Positions 1 to 10,689 of a stretch of DNA of 64,000 bases are shown here, in pieces. Origin of the DNA: Pseudo-nitzschia pungens. Taxonomy: Eukaryota > Bacillariophyta > Bacillariophyceae > Bacillariales > Bacillariaceae. The notes beneath the pieces were generated by a model. It was not told the DNA's origin. It saw nothing but the letters and a program-made list of their open reading frames with translations, and ran no database searches. The stretch covers positions 3,348,001-3,412,000 of the forward strand of contig CM074765.1 in NCBI GenBank assembly GCA_037355855.1. The letters run 5' to 3'. Position 1 is the first letter of the stretch. Every line of letters starts with the position of its first letter. A program made the translations under genes and the position numbers.

Positions 1-230
1 CAAAACGTTGAGGACGTAATTGTTGAGGACATAATGGTTGAGGACAAGCTGTTGAGGACAAAATCGTTTTTTGAGGACAGTTTTGAGGACAATCGTTGAG
101 GACACTCTACCGTTAACGCGGATATACAACAAAAAACAGGGGTTAAAAATTATGTCAATTTTATTGCGCTAAATGCGCATGAATAATGAATATGGAAATT
201 TTCTCAAAAAAACTTTTTTCCATAATGTTC
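1..230. mobile_element. Foldback element, right arm only (truncated by window edge)
   Basis: About seven TTGAGGAC units lie in 1-108. A unique stretch follows, ending in a terminus that reads CCATAATGTTC at 220-230. The same terminus, unit and order occur in the complete element at 57698-58235, so this is the right arm of a second copy whose left part lies before the window. No coding potential is seen. Confidence 0.75.
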
Positions 231-1054
231 CTGGGATGCATTGACCCCAGAGCTAAACAAGAATTATACAGACATGTTTCTGGGTAGAGTCCAACCGATA
301 GTATACTACTAGTAGTATGTATATGATGATGCCTGTATTAGTACTACTAGTAGCAGGGGTCATAATTAGAAGGGGTGTGCCACGATCACTAAAAATCCGT
401 GATTCATATTCCATGTGCGGTCCAAATAAAAAAAATTTCCCTCAGTCAATTTTTTCTTCTCATAATTTACTGCATATCACTAGTAAAAGTGTACCTGATA
501 AACCAACTTACCAAGTACATTTCCAATCAGCACTCTCGTCCGAAAACTGTTTCGCGACCCCTCCCAAGAATTTATTTAGGGGGGTCGCGATTTATTCCTG
601 GCTCATTTTGACGTAGCTCGATTCCTAGCTCTCTCGCGATTCGCAACCCCAATCGCGACCCAGTAACTACCTCAATTACGAAAATTACGGAAAAAAATAA
701 AATAAAATTCAAACTCGACCCAAATTTTTTTTCAATCTGACTCATTATTTCCGACCCTACCATCATTATATATTATGAGACTGTTGCAGAAATTCACTCC
801 CAAAAATTGATTTCTCATCCCGACCCAAAGTATTTCCCATCACACCCCTCAAGAAATTCATCACAAAAATCACAATTATTACCCGAAGCCCAGGAATCGC
901 GACCCCCATGAAAAAAAATTTTGAAACACTATGAAGCAAAATATAAGTCTTTCTTTTGATAAATATTGATATTACTCTAATAATTGTTTATTCTCTGTTC
1001 AATTTTCTCACACACGCACACACAAATTTTGGTTCGTTAGAAGAAGTGGTCGTC

Positions 1055-1350
1055 CTTGAAATCGTCGTCGCTCTTCGTTTCGATCGTCCTCGTCTTCGTC
1101 GTCCTTGAGTCGTCGTTGCTTCTCGCTTCGATCGTCTTCATCCTCCCTGAAGTCGTCGTTGCTCTTCGCTCCGATTGCCTTCCTCAGTGTCGTCCTCCCT
1201 GAAATCGTCCTCCTCTCTGAAATTGTTGTTGCTCTTCGCTTCGATTGTCTTCGTCGTCCTCTCTGAAATCGTCGTTGCTCTTCGCTTCGATCGTCATCGT
1301 CGTCCTTCAAATTGTCGTTGCTCTTTGCTCCGATCATCTTCGTCCTCATG
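1055..1350. repeat. Degenerate minisatellite
   Basis: A phrase close to TCGTCGTTGCTCTTCGCTTC followed by GATCGTCTTCGTC recurs about six times with variation. The minus strand stays open and would give an Arg/Glu/Asp-rich peptide, but this follows from the repeat and I do not call a gene. It lies inside the hAT-like element. Confidence 0.6.
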
Positions 1351-1359
1351 CACACCACA

Positions 1360-2175
1360 CAAATTTTGGTTCAAACGATTTTTAAATAATGGTCATCGTG
1401 ATAATTTCATCCATACCGGTATCTGTACTGCCAGTAAAGGTCTCCTCACATCGCATCATATTTCATCAGTTGGAATCGCATCATTTTGTCAGTTGCGATC
1501 ACATCATATTTGTCTTGCGATCGCAATATGTGTCAGTTGCCCCGTCGCATCATTTTTCAGTTGCCACGTTGCATTACTAAAGTTGATTCTTCCCTATCAG
1601 TAGCAAGCAGGCAACTCAATTCAGAATTAGAACAATTGAAATCCATTATCAATACCCCAGATCTTGATGTGCTTCACTCACCGTTGCATTATATTTCATT
1701 TGCCGTTGCATCCTATTTCATCAGCAGTTGCGGTCGCCTCCCTATCAGGAGCAAGCAGGCAAGTCAATGATGCACACAGTTAGACGAATCAAAATCCATT
1801 ATTAATACCTCCTCCAACCTTGATGTGGTTCACTTACCATTTCCAGTTGCCGTCTTTCTTGTTCCATTTCGACCCAAAATTATGTGAAGTAAGATTTACG
1901 ACACATGCATTTTCTGTCATGCATTTATTTGCTGAGAATTGATTTCTTCTACATGATAGCAGTAGAGTTACTACTAGTAGTATGTACCGTACCGAAGTAA
2001 TAGTAGAAACCAGTAGAAACCTGATGGTGGTATCATTGCGCGCCACCTAAACCATAGAGAGCCAGCCCCGCTGCGCCATAATTTTGGACTACCTCTTATG
2101 TACTACTACCTACGCACTGCAGTAGTATGTAGCAGCAGTGTATAACTGTGGTACTACTACTACAAGCAGCAAGAA
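1360..2175. other. No gene seen; degenerate CATCATATTTCATCAGTTG repeats
   Basis: 1430-1745 holds loose repeats of a phrase like CATCATATTTCATCAGTTG. Beyond that the stretch is AT-rich and contains several TACTACTAGTAG motifs. The open frames are short and have no recognisable domain. Confidence 0.5.
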
Positions 2176-2179
2176 TAGT

Positions 2180-3625
2180 ACTACCTCAGTGAATATACCA
2201 TCAAATCAAATATCTGAATGAATGTGGCCAATCTTTGTGTGATTCCAATGTGAATATTTCTCATCCTATGCATGGGCAAGAGTATTCAAAAAGAAGTATT
2301 CAAAAATCACCTATAATTTGGGTGTCACCACTGAATAATTAATATTTGGTCCACTACTGTGGAATTTACTAGAAAATACTGTAAAATCACATATCTGAAT
2401 GAATCTGGCCAATATTTGTGTGATTCCAGTGTGAATATTCCTCATCCTATGCATGGTCAAGAGTATGCAAAAAGAAGTATTCAAAAATCACCAATAATTT
2501 GGGTGTCACCACTGAATAATTAATATTTGGTCCACTACTGCAGAATTTACTAGAAAAAAGTACCAAATCAAATATCTGAACAAATCTGTCCAATATTTGT
2601 GTGATTCCAATGTGAATGTTCCTCATACTGTGCATGGGCAAGAGTATGCAAAAAGAAGTATTCAAAAATCATTGAAAGTTTGGATGTCACCACTGAATAA
2701 TTAATATTTGGCCCAGTACTGCGGCATGTACTAGAAAATACTGTAAAATCAAATATCTGAATGAATGTGGCCAATCTTTGTGTGATTCCAGTGCGAATAT
2801 TTCTCATCCTATCCATGGGCAAGAGTATTCAAAAAGAAGTATTCAAAAATCACCAATAATTTGGATGGCACCACTGAATAATCAATATTTGGCCCAGTAC
2901 CTCAGCATTTAGTAGAAAATACTCTAAAATCAAATATCTGAATGAATCTGGCCAATAGTTGTGTGATTCCAGTGTGAATATTTCTCATCCTATCCATGGG
3001 CAAGAGTATTCAAAAAGAAGTATTCAAAAATCACCAATAATTTGGATGGCACCACTGAATAATCAATATTTGGCCCAGTACCTCAGCATTTAGTAGAAAA
3101 TACTCTAAAATCAAATATCTGAATGAATCTGGCCAATAGTTGTGTGATTCCAGTGTGAATATTTCTCATACTGTGCATGGGCAAGAGTGTTCAAAAAGAA
3201 GTATTCAAAAATCACCAATAATTTGGATGTCACCACTGAATAATTAAAATATTTGGTCCACTACTGCAGAATCTACTAGAAAAAAGTACCAAATCACATA
3301 TCTGAATGAATCTGGCCAATCTTTGTGTGATTCCAGTGTGAATATACCTCATCCTATGCATGGGCAAGAGTGTTCAAAAAGAAGTATTCAAAAATCACCA
3401 ATAATTTGGATGTCACCACTGAATAATTAATATTTGGTCCACTACTGCAGAATTTACTAGAAAAAATTACCAAATCACATATCTGAATGAATCTGGCCAA
3501 TATTTGTGTGATTCCAGTGTGAATATACCTCATCCTATCCATGGGTAAGAGTATTCAAAAAGAAGTATTCAAAAATCACCAATGGTATGGATGTCATCAC
3601 TGAATAATTAATATTTGGTTGAATA
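2180..3625. repeat. 181-bp satellite array, eight copies
   Basis: The anchor TATCTGAATGAAT recurs at 2211, 2392, 2573, 2754, 2935, 3116, 3299 and 3480. The spacing is 181 bp every time except one 183-bp unit with a 2-bp insertion. Each unit contains GAAGTATTCAAAAATCACC and CACCACTGAATAATTAATAT. Since 181 is not a multiple of three, the short minus-strand open frames shift with each unit and are artefacts. The array sits within the hAT-like element. Confidence 0.95.
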
Positions 3626-3659
3626 GCTGAATAGCTCACTTCCGGTATTGTGACATGTT

Positions 3660-5290
3660 CTTCGCAGCCAAAATACTCCTACGATTTTTAGTTGTTGAGA
3701 ATAAGAGCAACGGATCGATCGGTTTTCCGTTGTTGCAGAAAGGAGCGGATCGATCGGTTTTCGTTATTTCGTTATTTGAAGAAAGGAGCGTTCCCCCCTG
3801 TATTATCGACGCGTTGCTGCTTGCTGCTTGCTGCTTGCTGTCGACGCGATAGTTCTTTAAAAAATATTCTCGCGTTCGTTGCTGCTTGCTAATTGCTGTC
3901 CCCCCCTGTATTATCGACGCGTTGCTTGCTGCTTGCTGTCCCCCCTGTATTATCAACGTGTTGCTGCTTGCTGTCCCCCCTGTATTTTCGACGCGTTCGT
4001 TGAAAATTGCTGTCCCCCCTGTATTGTCGACGCGTTCGTTGTTGCTTGCTGCTTGCTGTCCCCCCTGTATTTTCGACGCGTTCGTTACTGCTTGCTGTCC
4101 CCCCTGTATTGTCGACGCGTTCGTTGCTGCGTCCCCCCTGTATTGTCGACGCATTTGTTGCTGCTTGCTGCTTGCTGTCCCCCCTGTATTTTCGACGCGT
4201 TCGTTGCTGCCCCCCCTGTATTATGGACGCGTTGCTGCTGCTTGCTGTCCCCCCTGTAATATCGACGCGTTGCTGCTGCTTGCTGTCCCCCGCTGTATTA
4301 TCGACGCGTTGCTGCTTGCTGTCCCCCCCTGTATTATCGACGCGTTGCTTGTATTATCGACGCGTTGCTGCTTGCTGTCCCCCCCTGTATTATCGACGCG
4401 TTGCTTGTATTATCGACGCGTTGCTTGTATTATCGACGCGTTGCTGCTTGCTGTCCCCCCCTGTATTATCGACGCGTTGCTTGTATTATCGACGCGTTGC
4501 TTGTATTATCGACGCGTTGCTGCTTGCTGTCCCCCCCTGTATTATCGACGCGTTGCTTGTATTATCGACGCGTTGCTTGTATTATCGACGCGTTGCTGCT
4601 TGCTGTCCCCCCCTGTATTATCGACGCGTTGCTTGTATTATCGACGCGTTGCTTGTATTATCGACGCGTTGCTGCTTGCTGTCCCCCCCTGTATTCTCGA
4701 CGCGTTGCTTGTATTATCGACGCGTTGCTTGTATTATCGACGCGTTGCTGCTTGCTGTCCCCCCCTGTATTATCGACGCGTTGCTTGTATTATCGACGCG
4801 TTGCTTGTATTATCGACGCGTTGCTGCTTGCTGTCCCCCCCTGTATTATCGACGCGTTGCTTGTATTATCGACGCGTTGCTTGTATTATCGACGCGTTGC
4901 TGCTTGCTGTCCCCCCCTGTATTATCGACGCGTTGCTTGTATTATCGACGCGTTGCTGCTTGCTGCTTGCTGTCCCCCCCTGTATTATCGACGCGTTTCT
5001 GCTGCTTGCTGTCCCCCCTGCATTATCCACGTGTTGCTGCTTGTTGCTGCTTGCTGTCCCCCCCTGTATCATCGACGCGTTTCTGCTGCTTGCTGTCCCC
5101 CCTGCATTATCCACGTGTTGCTGCTTGTTGCTGCTTGCTGTCCCCCCCTGTATCATCGACGCGTTGCTGCTGCTTGCTGTCCCCCCCTGTATCATCGACG
5201 CGTTGCTGCTGCTTGCTGTCCCCCCCCTGTATTATCGACGCGTTGCTGCTGCTTGCTGTCCCCCCTGTATTATCGACGTGTTGCTGCTTG
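3660..5290. repeat. Large minisatellite with 76-bp higher-order units
   Basis: The basic unit is about 20 bp (TTGTATTATCGACGCGTTGC), joined to TGCTTGCTGTCCCCCC. From 4385 to about 4990 it forms a higher-order unit of 20+20+20+16 = 76 bp, with starts at 4385, 4461, 4537, 4613, 4689, 4765, 4841 and 4917. The flanks (3800-4380, 4990-5290) hold looser versions. The unit has no stop codon in the three forward frames, so long open frames of 330-480 codons appear in all three at once. A small copy of the same minisatellite recurs at 41490-41600. At 3690-3780 the array abuts the GGATCGATCGGTTTT family also found near 39.7 kb. Confidence 0.95.
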
Positions 5291-5299
5291 CTGCTTGGT

Positions 5300-5613
5300 G
5301 TCATTGTCAGTCCATACTGTGATGGTGTGTGTCGGACCAAAGGGAGGGTGACTTCGGCTTTCGCAGAAGAAATAAAATCCATAAGATCGTTCTTAACATA
5401 ATAAGTTCGGCAATCGCTGTTGGAATAGAGATGCCTGGAGAGGCCTTGAGATACATATCGGTAGGTGTGAAAGTGGCTCGATTCTTGTTTGTATCCCTTG
5501 AAGGATTTTGATTTTCTTCTTCTTCCAGAGGCAATGCAGTTGCGACAATGGAATGTCTTGGGTATTCTGGGCTCATTGGCAAAGTGCCTTGGGTCGGAGG
5601 AAGCTTTCAGCAT
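5300..5613 (-). pseudogene. Fragment of a Plavaka-like transposase N-terminus
   Basis: The minus-strand frame starting at 5613 encodes a CxxC pair (CRNC), then RYVSQGLSRHLYSNSDC and, further on, TPSQYGLTMT. The same spacing and residues occur in the N-terminal zinc-finger region of the 1048-residue transposase at 29015-32161 (KYVCSGLTSHLSRSGEC and NPSSFSLTMT). After this the frame runs straight into the minisatellite, which adds repeats of the type NASIIQGG. I read it as a decayed fragment whose downstream part was replaced by tandem repeats; a short expressed protein cannot be excluded. Confidence 0.6.
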
Positions 5614-6225
5614 GGTGGTGTGTGTTTTTGTGATGCGATTCTTAGCTGGGGTACCGGTATGTGATGTGACACCACTGAAAAAAAAAGTTCACAAAGGTGC
5701 ACGACGTAACACTTTGGTGTGATTGAAGTAAATTGGATTAAAAATTATTTGTTGTGTTGAGTCAAGTGTGTCAAATGTGTAAAATGGAATGAAAGTGTGA
5801 AGAGGGACTGAATGTCAGGGTCTAGAACAGAACATTTCCGTCGACCCGTTGGGGGAGTTGAGAAAAGGGAGAAATGTGGTTGAGAATAATGGAAAAAAGT
5901 TGAGAATAATAAAAAAGAGGTTGTGAAATAAAAAATTGGGGTTGAATTTTTTTTAGACAAGTCGCGATTGGGTTGCGATCGGGTCGCGATTGGTCGCGAT
6001 GGGTCGCGAAACAGTTTTCGGACGCTCCAACTTTCAAATGCAATATGCAGTTCACATATATAGTTGAGAGTCAAGTAATAAGTACCTTTTTCAGTTTATG
6101 TCCCTCTGCTGTCTGATATTGCTGATTCAAACTACCAGTGATCTGTGCCTTCCACTTTGAATATAAAATACAAAATTGGATTGTCTGTCCATCATCTGTT
6201 TTATTTTTATTCAATTAAAAGCTTG
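5614..6225. other. No gene seen; inner part of the right hAT arm
   Basis: The stretch contains TCGCGACC repeats (about 5955-6010) that mirror 548-660 near the left end of the hAT-like element. The rest is AT-rich. Its end (GCTTG, 6221-6225) is the left target-site copy of the nested Ty3-like element. Confidence 0.5.
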
Positions 6226-6543
6226 TGTAACACTCTAGGGTAGAATTAGATGGAGTGGTACGCGATAGAGGTATTTTAATAAAGAATAATTATAAAATTG
6301 TAAAATTGTGAATGGTTGAATACTTTACGAGATGGGAATGATTCTTTGAGTATGGGATGAATGAGCGATCGAGGATTATCAGCGAGTCATAAGACTCTTG
6401 ATATTTATCTTGATACTTGAATCTCGAACTGTAAGTATATCTATACTGAACATACATACATGAATATCACATATATAGGAGTACATGCGGGATTCAATAA
6501 TCATTTAGAGACTATCGTAGGATCGTAACATTAACATGTTACA
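6226..6543 (-). repeat. 3' LTR of the deleted Ty3-like element
   Basis: 318 bp, nearly identical to 9151-9468. On the coding (minus) strand it is preceded by GGGGCACTA, matching GAGGCACTA before the 3' LTR of the 14948-20740 element. Confidence 0.92.
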
Positions 6544-7085
6544 TAGTGCCCCAATGATTAGGTGAAGTTTGCATGTGGTTCAATACAATAAGGTTCGGAG
6601 TTGAGTAGTATCGATGGAAAGAAATATGCTTGGTCGGAGAACCGGTTGAAGATGATGATATATGCCATTCGAGATATTTCGAAAGATATATGGTATTGTA
6701 GATCGAAGTGGGATTGAAGAAGGTTCTTCGTGATACTGAAAATCGAAGATTTTTTGTTTCTCGTTCACTGATTTGTTTCTTGTTCTTTGAAATAGTTGGA
6801 GTTTCATAACGACGTGATGTTAAAAAGAGAAAAAAGAGTCGAAGAAAATTCTTTTCCTCCCCCAACTGTGATGAACCTCTCGGGGTAGTGGAGCTGATTT
6901 TGGAAATTAGGTTGATTTGAAATCGATTGATTCGTTGTCGAAATCAGTTGCTCTTGGTAGGCATAAAAACACCTCCTGTAAGCGGAGTTTTAGGTAGGTG
7001 AAAAGCCGAGCGTTGGATGCGTTGCTTGCTGTATCTGCTCTGCAATTTTATGTTTCAAGCAGAGAGGGGACGCATTGTTAGTTAG

Positions 7086-7709
7086 TTATCGGGTAAATTT
7101 ACATAGAAATTCAGTTGCGATTTGCCGGATACTTTGCCGGTCTTTATTTGGGTGTGTGTGCAACAGTCTACTGGAATTTCGGATTTTGTAACTCCAGAGC
7201 ACCTCTGTGGGTTTTGAATGTGGATTTTGTGGGATTGCTCTCTTATTTTTTTGGAGCTCCCTTTGGACTATTTGTTTGTCCGGAACAAGGTTGGCCTTGT
7301 TGTTGCTGCTGTACCCTTTATTTTGTTTTGCGTCTGTACCCTTATCGATATCGATATTGTGATTCGATTCGATTGATTGATTCATGGCTTTTAGCGTCTG
7401 TACCCTTGCAACTGGTTCGCGTCCGAACCGATCTGCGTCCAGATCGTTATTGCGTTTGTTTGTATTTGCCATTGAATCTGTTTATTGTTTTTATTTGGTT
7501 GATTGTTGTTGCCGTCACTGTGGATCGGACTGAGCGCTTTGAATTAGTTTGTTTTATTTGCAACAGGGCTCATCTCTGTAGGTTCCTTCCCTCCTTTCTG
7601 GGGGTTCTCCTCCATGCGTCTTCCCAGTCAGCAGGGCTGAGCTGGCATCCAGGTCCAGGGGAGCTGGAGGCACAGTGCTGTATTGTGATTCGATTATTAT
7701 TGTTTGTTA
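7086..7709 (-). pseudogene. Remnant of pol leader after gag
   Basis: On the minus strand, sequence downstream of gag (about 7590-7690) matches the start of pol in the related element at 16500-16610 (shared phrase CCTCCAGCTCCCC, then GGATGCCAGC and ACGCATGGAGGAGA). The match fades and no protease or reverse transcriptase motif follows before the 3' LTR. The 208-codon plus-strand frame across this area (7115-7741) is antisense to it and I do not call it. The remaining 6544-7085 shows nothing recognisable. Confidence 0.6.
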
Positions 7710-8807
7710 TTACCGGGCTGGTTGGTAAGCCGGCGTTGTGATCTGTTGCCGTCGAAAGCGCTGTTTGGTTTTGGGTTTGAAGATAATGGTACCTTCGATA
7801 GTTCTTTCAAGTGTTCCATCATGTTGGGCGCAGTATGATTCCATAGCGCGTTTCATGTGGGCTTGGAAGGATTCATTGGAAGCAGTGCTTCCAGTTTCAT
7901 TGCTAGGAGCCGTAGCAGTGCTGTTGTTGCTGCTCTTGCTCTTTTTGGAATATCTGTTCTTTGGGCATTCGGACCAATCGTGATCGTGTCCGGGGATCCT
8001 GCAGGGATTGTTGTACGTTCTTTTGCCACTGGGTGGTTCTTGCTCGTCTGCGGATTCAGCGTCGCTGTCACTGTCCGAATTAGAGCTGTTGCTGTCGATG
8101 CTGTCAGCGTCCGAATCAGAGCTGTTGTTATGGCTATTGGGATAGAGTGATCGGCGTTTTGCTTGACGCTCTAAACAGCTCATATGATCCACGATGAATT
8201 GTACAGTGGTATCTTCTTGTATTCCTTGGTGGATTAGACCGTAGCTGTTGATCCATTTGCTTGGGAAGGTGTGCAGCAGAATGGTCTTGGCTTCTTTTGG
8301 TGATAGGTCAGTTCCGTGTCCTTGGAGTCTTTTGGTATATTTGAAGAGAATTAGCATTCGGTCTGCATGGTCTTTGCATGAGATGTTGCTTGGTTTCTTC
8401 AGCATTCAAAGGTATGTATGCATGATATCTTTGGCGTCTGTTGCATTGCAATGGTCTTGCTTGATAAAGTCACTAATTGCTTGGTTGTATCCATTAAGCG
8501 TTAGTGGATATCGGCGTTGATTTCTTGTTGTTAGGTCGCTCCATTTAGTTTGAGCGTCAACCGAGAGAGATCGATTGAAGTGAGCGATGTAAGTGTTGAC
8601 TGGTAGACTTAAAAGCTTTGCGGCGTTCCTGAAGGCTTCTTCAACGAATAGGAATTCTTCTAGACCTCCTTTGTTGGTGAATAGAGGGATCTTCATGCTG
8701 TCTTGACGTCCATTGGCATATGTAATGGAGAGTTTGGTGAGTTTTGGTTTGTTCCTCTTGAATGAAGGGATGTAATTGATTGGGGGATCTCTGTAGAGGC
8801 CTGCCAT
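7710..8807 (-). pseudogene. gag: Gag with an internal in-frame UGA
   Basis: The nucleocapsid/capsid protein of the deleted element, 364 codons from ATG 8807. The N-terminus (MAGLYRDPP) and the region with LEEFLFVEEAFRNAAKLL match the Gag at 15391-16440. Near the C-terminus is an unusual zinc knuckle, C-x4-H-x-H-x4-C (CRIPGHDHDWSEC). After residue 133 (DIMHTYL) a UGA at 8406-8408 breaks the frame. The next codon is ATG and the same frame stays open for another 231 codons. The related intact Gag reads TYLRSAEC here, so small indels or a point change created the stop. It could be a null mutation or could split Gag into two products. An Asp/Ser-rich tract (about residues 95-125 of the second part) replaces the basic Asn-rich linker of the relative. 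Confidence 0.75.
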
Positions 8808-9150
8808 GTTGATTCGTCGCGTTCGATCGTATCGATTGTTTGGTAAGTATCGATCGTATCGGTTGTTTCGTAGGTATCGATCGTTTCGTAGATTTTGATC
8901 GCTGTATTTTGTGGTTCTTGATTCGATCGGTTCTTTTGGAGATTGCGATCGACCGTTGTTTCTTTTCGGAGCGTTTGATCGATTCGGTGTTCGATCGATT
9001 CGGTGTTCGATCGATTGTATCTTGTTTCAGTTGTAGGATTTTGCTTGTCAGGGTATCGATGTATCCCTGTTGTTTAGGATAAAGGATGTTTTGGATTCAG
9101 TACTGAGTTCTTGTCTTTGTCTTCTACTTTCAAGCGGACAGTAATTACTG

Positions 9151-9468
9151 TGTAACACTCTAGGGTAGAATTAGATGGAGTGGTACGCGATAGAGGTATT
9201 TTAATAAAGAATAATTATAAAATTGTAAAATTGTGAATGGTTGAATACTTTACGAGATGGGAATGATTCTTTGAGTATGGGATGAATGAGCGATCGAGGA
9301 TTATCAGCGAGTCATAAGACTCTTGATATTTATCTTGATACTTGAATCTCGAACTGTAAGTATATCTATACTGAACATACATACATGAATATCACATATA
9401 TTGGAGTACATGCAGGATTCAATAATCATTTAGAGACTATCGTAGGATCGTAACATTAACATGTTACA
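9151..9468 (-). repeat. 5' LTR of the deleted Ty3-like element
   Basis: 318 bp, nearly identical to 6226-6543. Directly inside it on the coding strand is the palindrome CAGTAATTACTG, where a primer-binding site is expected; no TGG start typical of tRNA priming is seen. Confidence 0.92.
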
Positions 9469-9837
9469 GCTTCCACTTGGAACTAAAATGTGGACCATCC
9501 ATCCAAATAAATTACTTTTAACTTCCATCCATCAAGACTGAAAATGATTTTTAACATATTCAGAATCCTATAAAAAATTGGGCTAGATACAAAATTAACA
9601 TATTACTCTGTTACAGTTTTTGATGGAGTTGTTGGAGATTGAAGTGTAATAGTTTTTGTTAGTATTCTTATAATGCAGTGAAAGTGGGAAAAAAATTGGG
9701 GCTGAGGGAAATTTTTCTTATTTGGACCACACATGGAATATGGAGGAGCGTTTTTTTTACTAGCATTTATACAACAAACACGTACAATGGACAGACGTCA
9801 TGGCATACCCCTTCTAATTATGACCCCTGACTAGTAG

Positions 9838-10253
9838 CAAGAACCGCAATAATTGACCCATTATCCCCATCCTCCAGTCACTTAACAACCGCAACCTTCT
9901 TCACCAGAATAACGTAAGATGAACCTCTCCACTTGCAACCTCAATCCTTTCTTGAACCTGGCATGCTTCAAAATTCAGAGACTTCACAACTTGACTGGGT
10001 TGAATAAATCCCCATATTTTGGTTTCTTGCGTCTGTTTTTGGTTCTACAAATGTGGGGTGGTGTGAAGATCAATCCCCACTGGAGGAAGTAACTTGTGAA
10101 TAACCTCACTCTGTAATGTAATAGTACATACTTGAATAGCAGCAATATTTTGCACCATACAGTAGTAACCTTACTCGTCCGTTACTCACAGCATGGAAGT
10201 ATGGAAGGATGATGCTGGTCATTCAAAATAATGGCGACACAGCCCAAAACAAA
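9838..10253. other. No gene seen
   Basis: Spacer between the hAT-like element and the TA-flanked transposon. Only short open frames without recognisable domains. Confidence 0.5.
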
Positions 10254-10689
10254 TACTTCCTCCGGTCCAAAATAATTGAACTACGTACGACCAATACCGG
10301 TATGTGTGCGGTCCTAATAACTGAAAAAAGTAGAAAATGTAAAATCCGATTACAATTTGATCAATCCGATTAGATTCATGCGAGGAAAAAAAAGTGCGAT
10401 CGAAAAAAAAATCTAACTAGTGTCTAACCAGGCATAAGGACGTACAAGTACCGGTAGTTGAGAGTTTAACCTAAAAGAACAAATAAGGACGGTATTACAG
10501 AAACTTTGTCCTCCGGGTTACTTCGAGCGTGGTCGACCCCTGGCCGGCGTGCACCTTGTTTTCGAGATAAAGGTCAAATGAAATCCGAAAACAACTTTTG
10601 GAAAAAACTCACCTTAAAATCACGACATCAATTGTCGTCAACAAAACTCCTCATACCCTTCCCAGCAGCACATGCTCATCATTGCTGAT

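Larger units (their letters stand above)
6226..9468 (-). mobile_element. Internally deleted Ty3-like LTR retrotransposon (Gag only)
   Basis: Two 318-bp LTRs start TGTAACA and end GTTACA when read on either strand. They differ by only about two bases, so the insertion is recent. Flanks are GCTTG on the left and GCTTC on the right, a 5-bp duplication with one mismatch or a 4-bp one. On the minus strand the order is LTR, gag, a stump of the pol leader, then directly the 3' end. Protease, reverse transcriptase, RNase H and integrase are missing. Gag, LTR ends and leader resemble the complete element at 14948-20740, so it probably needs that family's enzymes to move. Confidence 0.9.
354..9829. mobile_element. 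Non-autonomous hAT-like DNA transposon with nested insertion
   Basis: The two ends are inverted copies starting CAGGGGTCATAATTAGAAGG, 29 bp long with one mismatch. Looser inverted similarity continues inward (ATATTCCATGTG, GGTCCAAATA, TTTCCCTCAG). The ends are flanked by the same 8-bp direct repeat ACTAGTAG at 346-353 and 9830-9837. A CAGGG end plus an 8-bp duplication is the established signature of the hAT superfamily. A second inverted pair deeper in the arms (about 530-665 against 5945-6035, CGTCCGAAAACTGTTTCGCG) supports one element whose right arm was opened by the Ty3 element at 6226-9468. No hAT transposase is encoded. The cargo is tandem repeats and transposase debris. Without the nested element it would be about 6.2 kb. 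Confidence 0.75.

Noticed and set aside
2447..3542. Series of 60-84-codon minus-strand frames
   Set aside because: The same peptide recurs in shifted frames with the 181-bp unit; a satellite artefact.
1..5300. Regular repeats considered as a CRISPR array
   Set aside because: Units are contiguous satellites or mirror-symmetric foldback units without unique spacers, and the sequence is eukaryotic with introns.
3886..5401. Long forward open frames of 330-480 codons in three frames
   Set aside because: All three frames are open at once because the minisatellite unit has no forward stop; the peptides are pure repeat translation.
7115..7741. 208-codon plus-strand frame with hydrophobic stretches
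   Set aside because: Antisense to the pol leader remnant of the deleted Ty3 element; its composition reflects the Asn/Gln/Lys-rich strand opposite.
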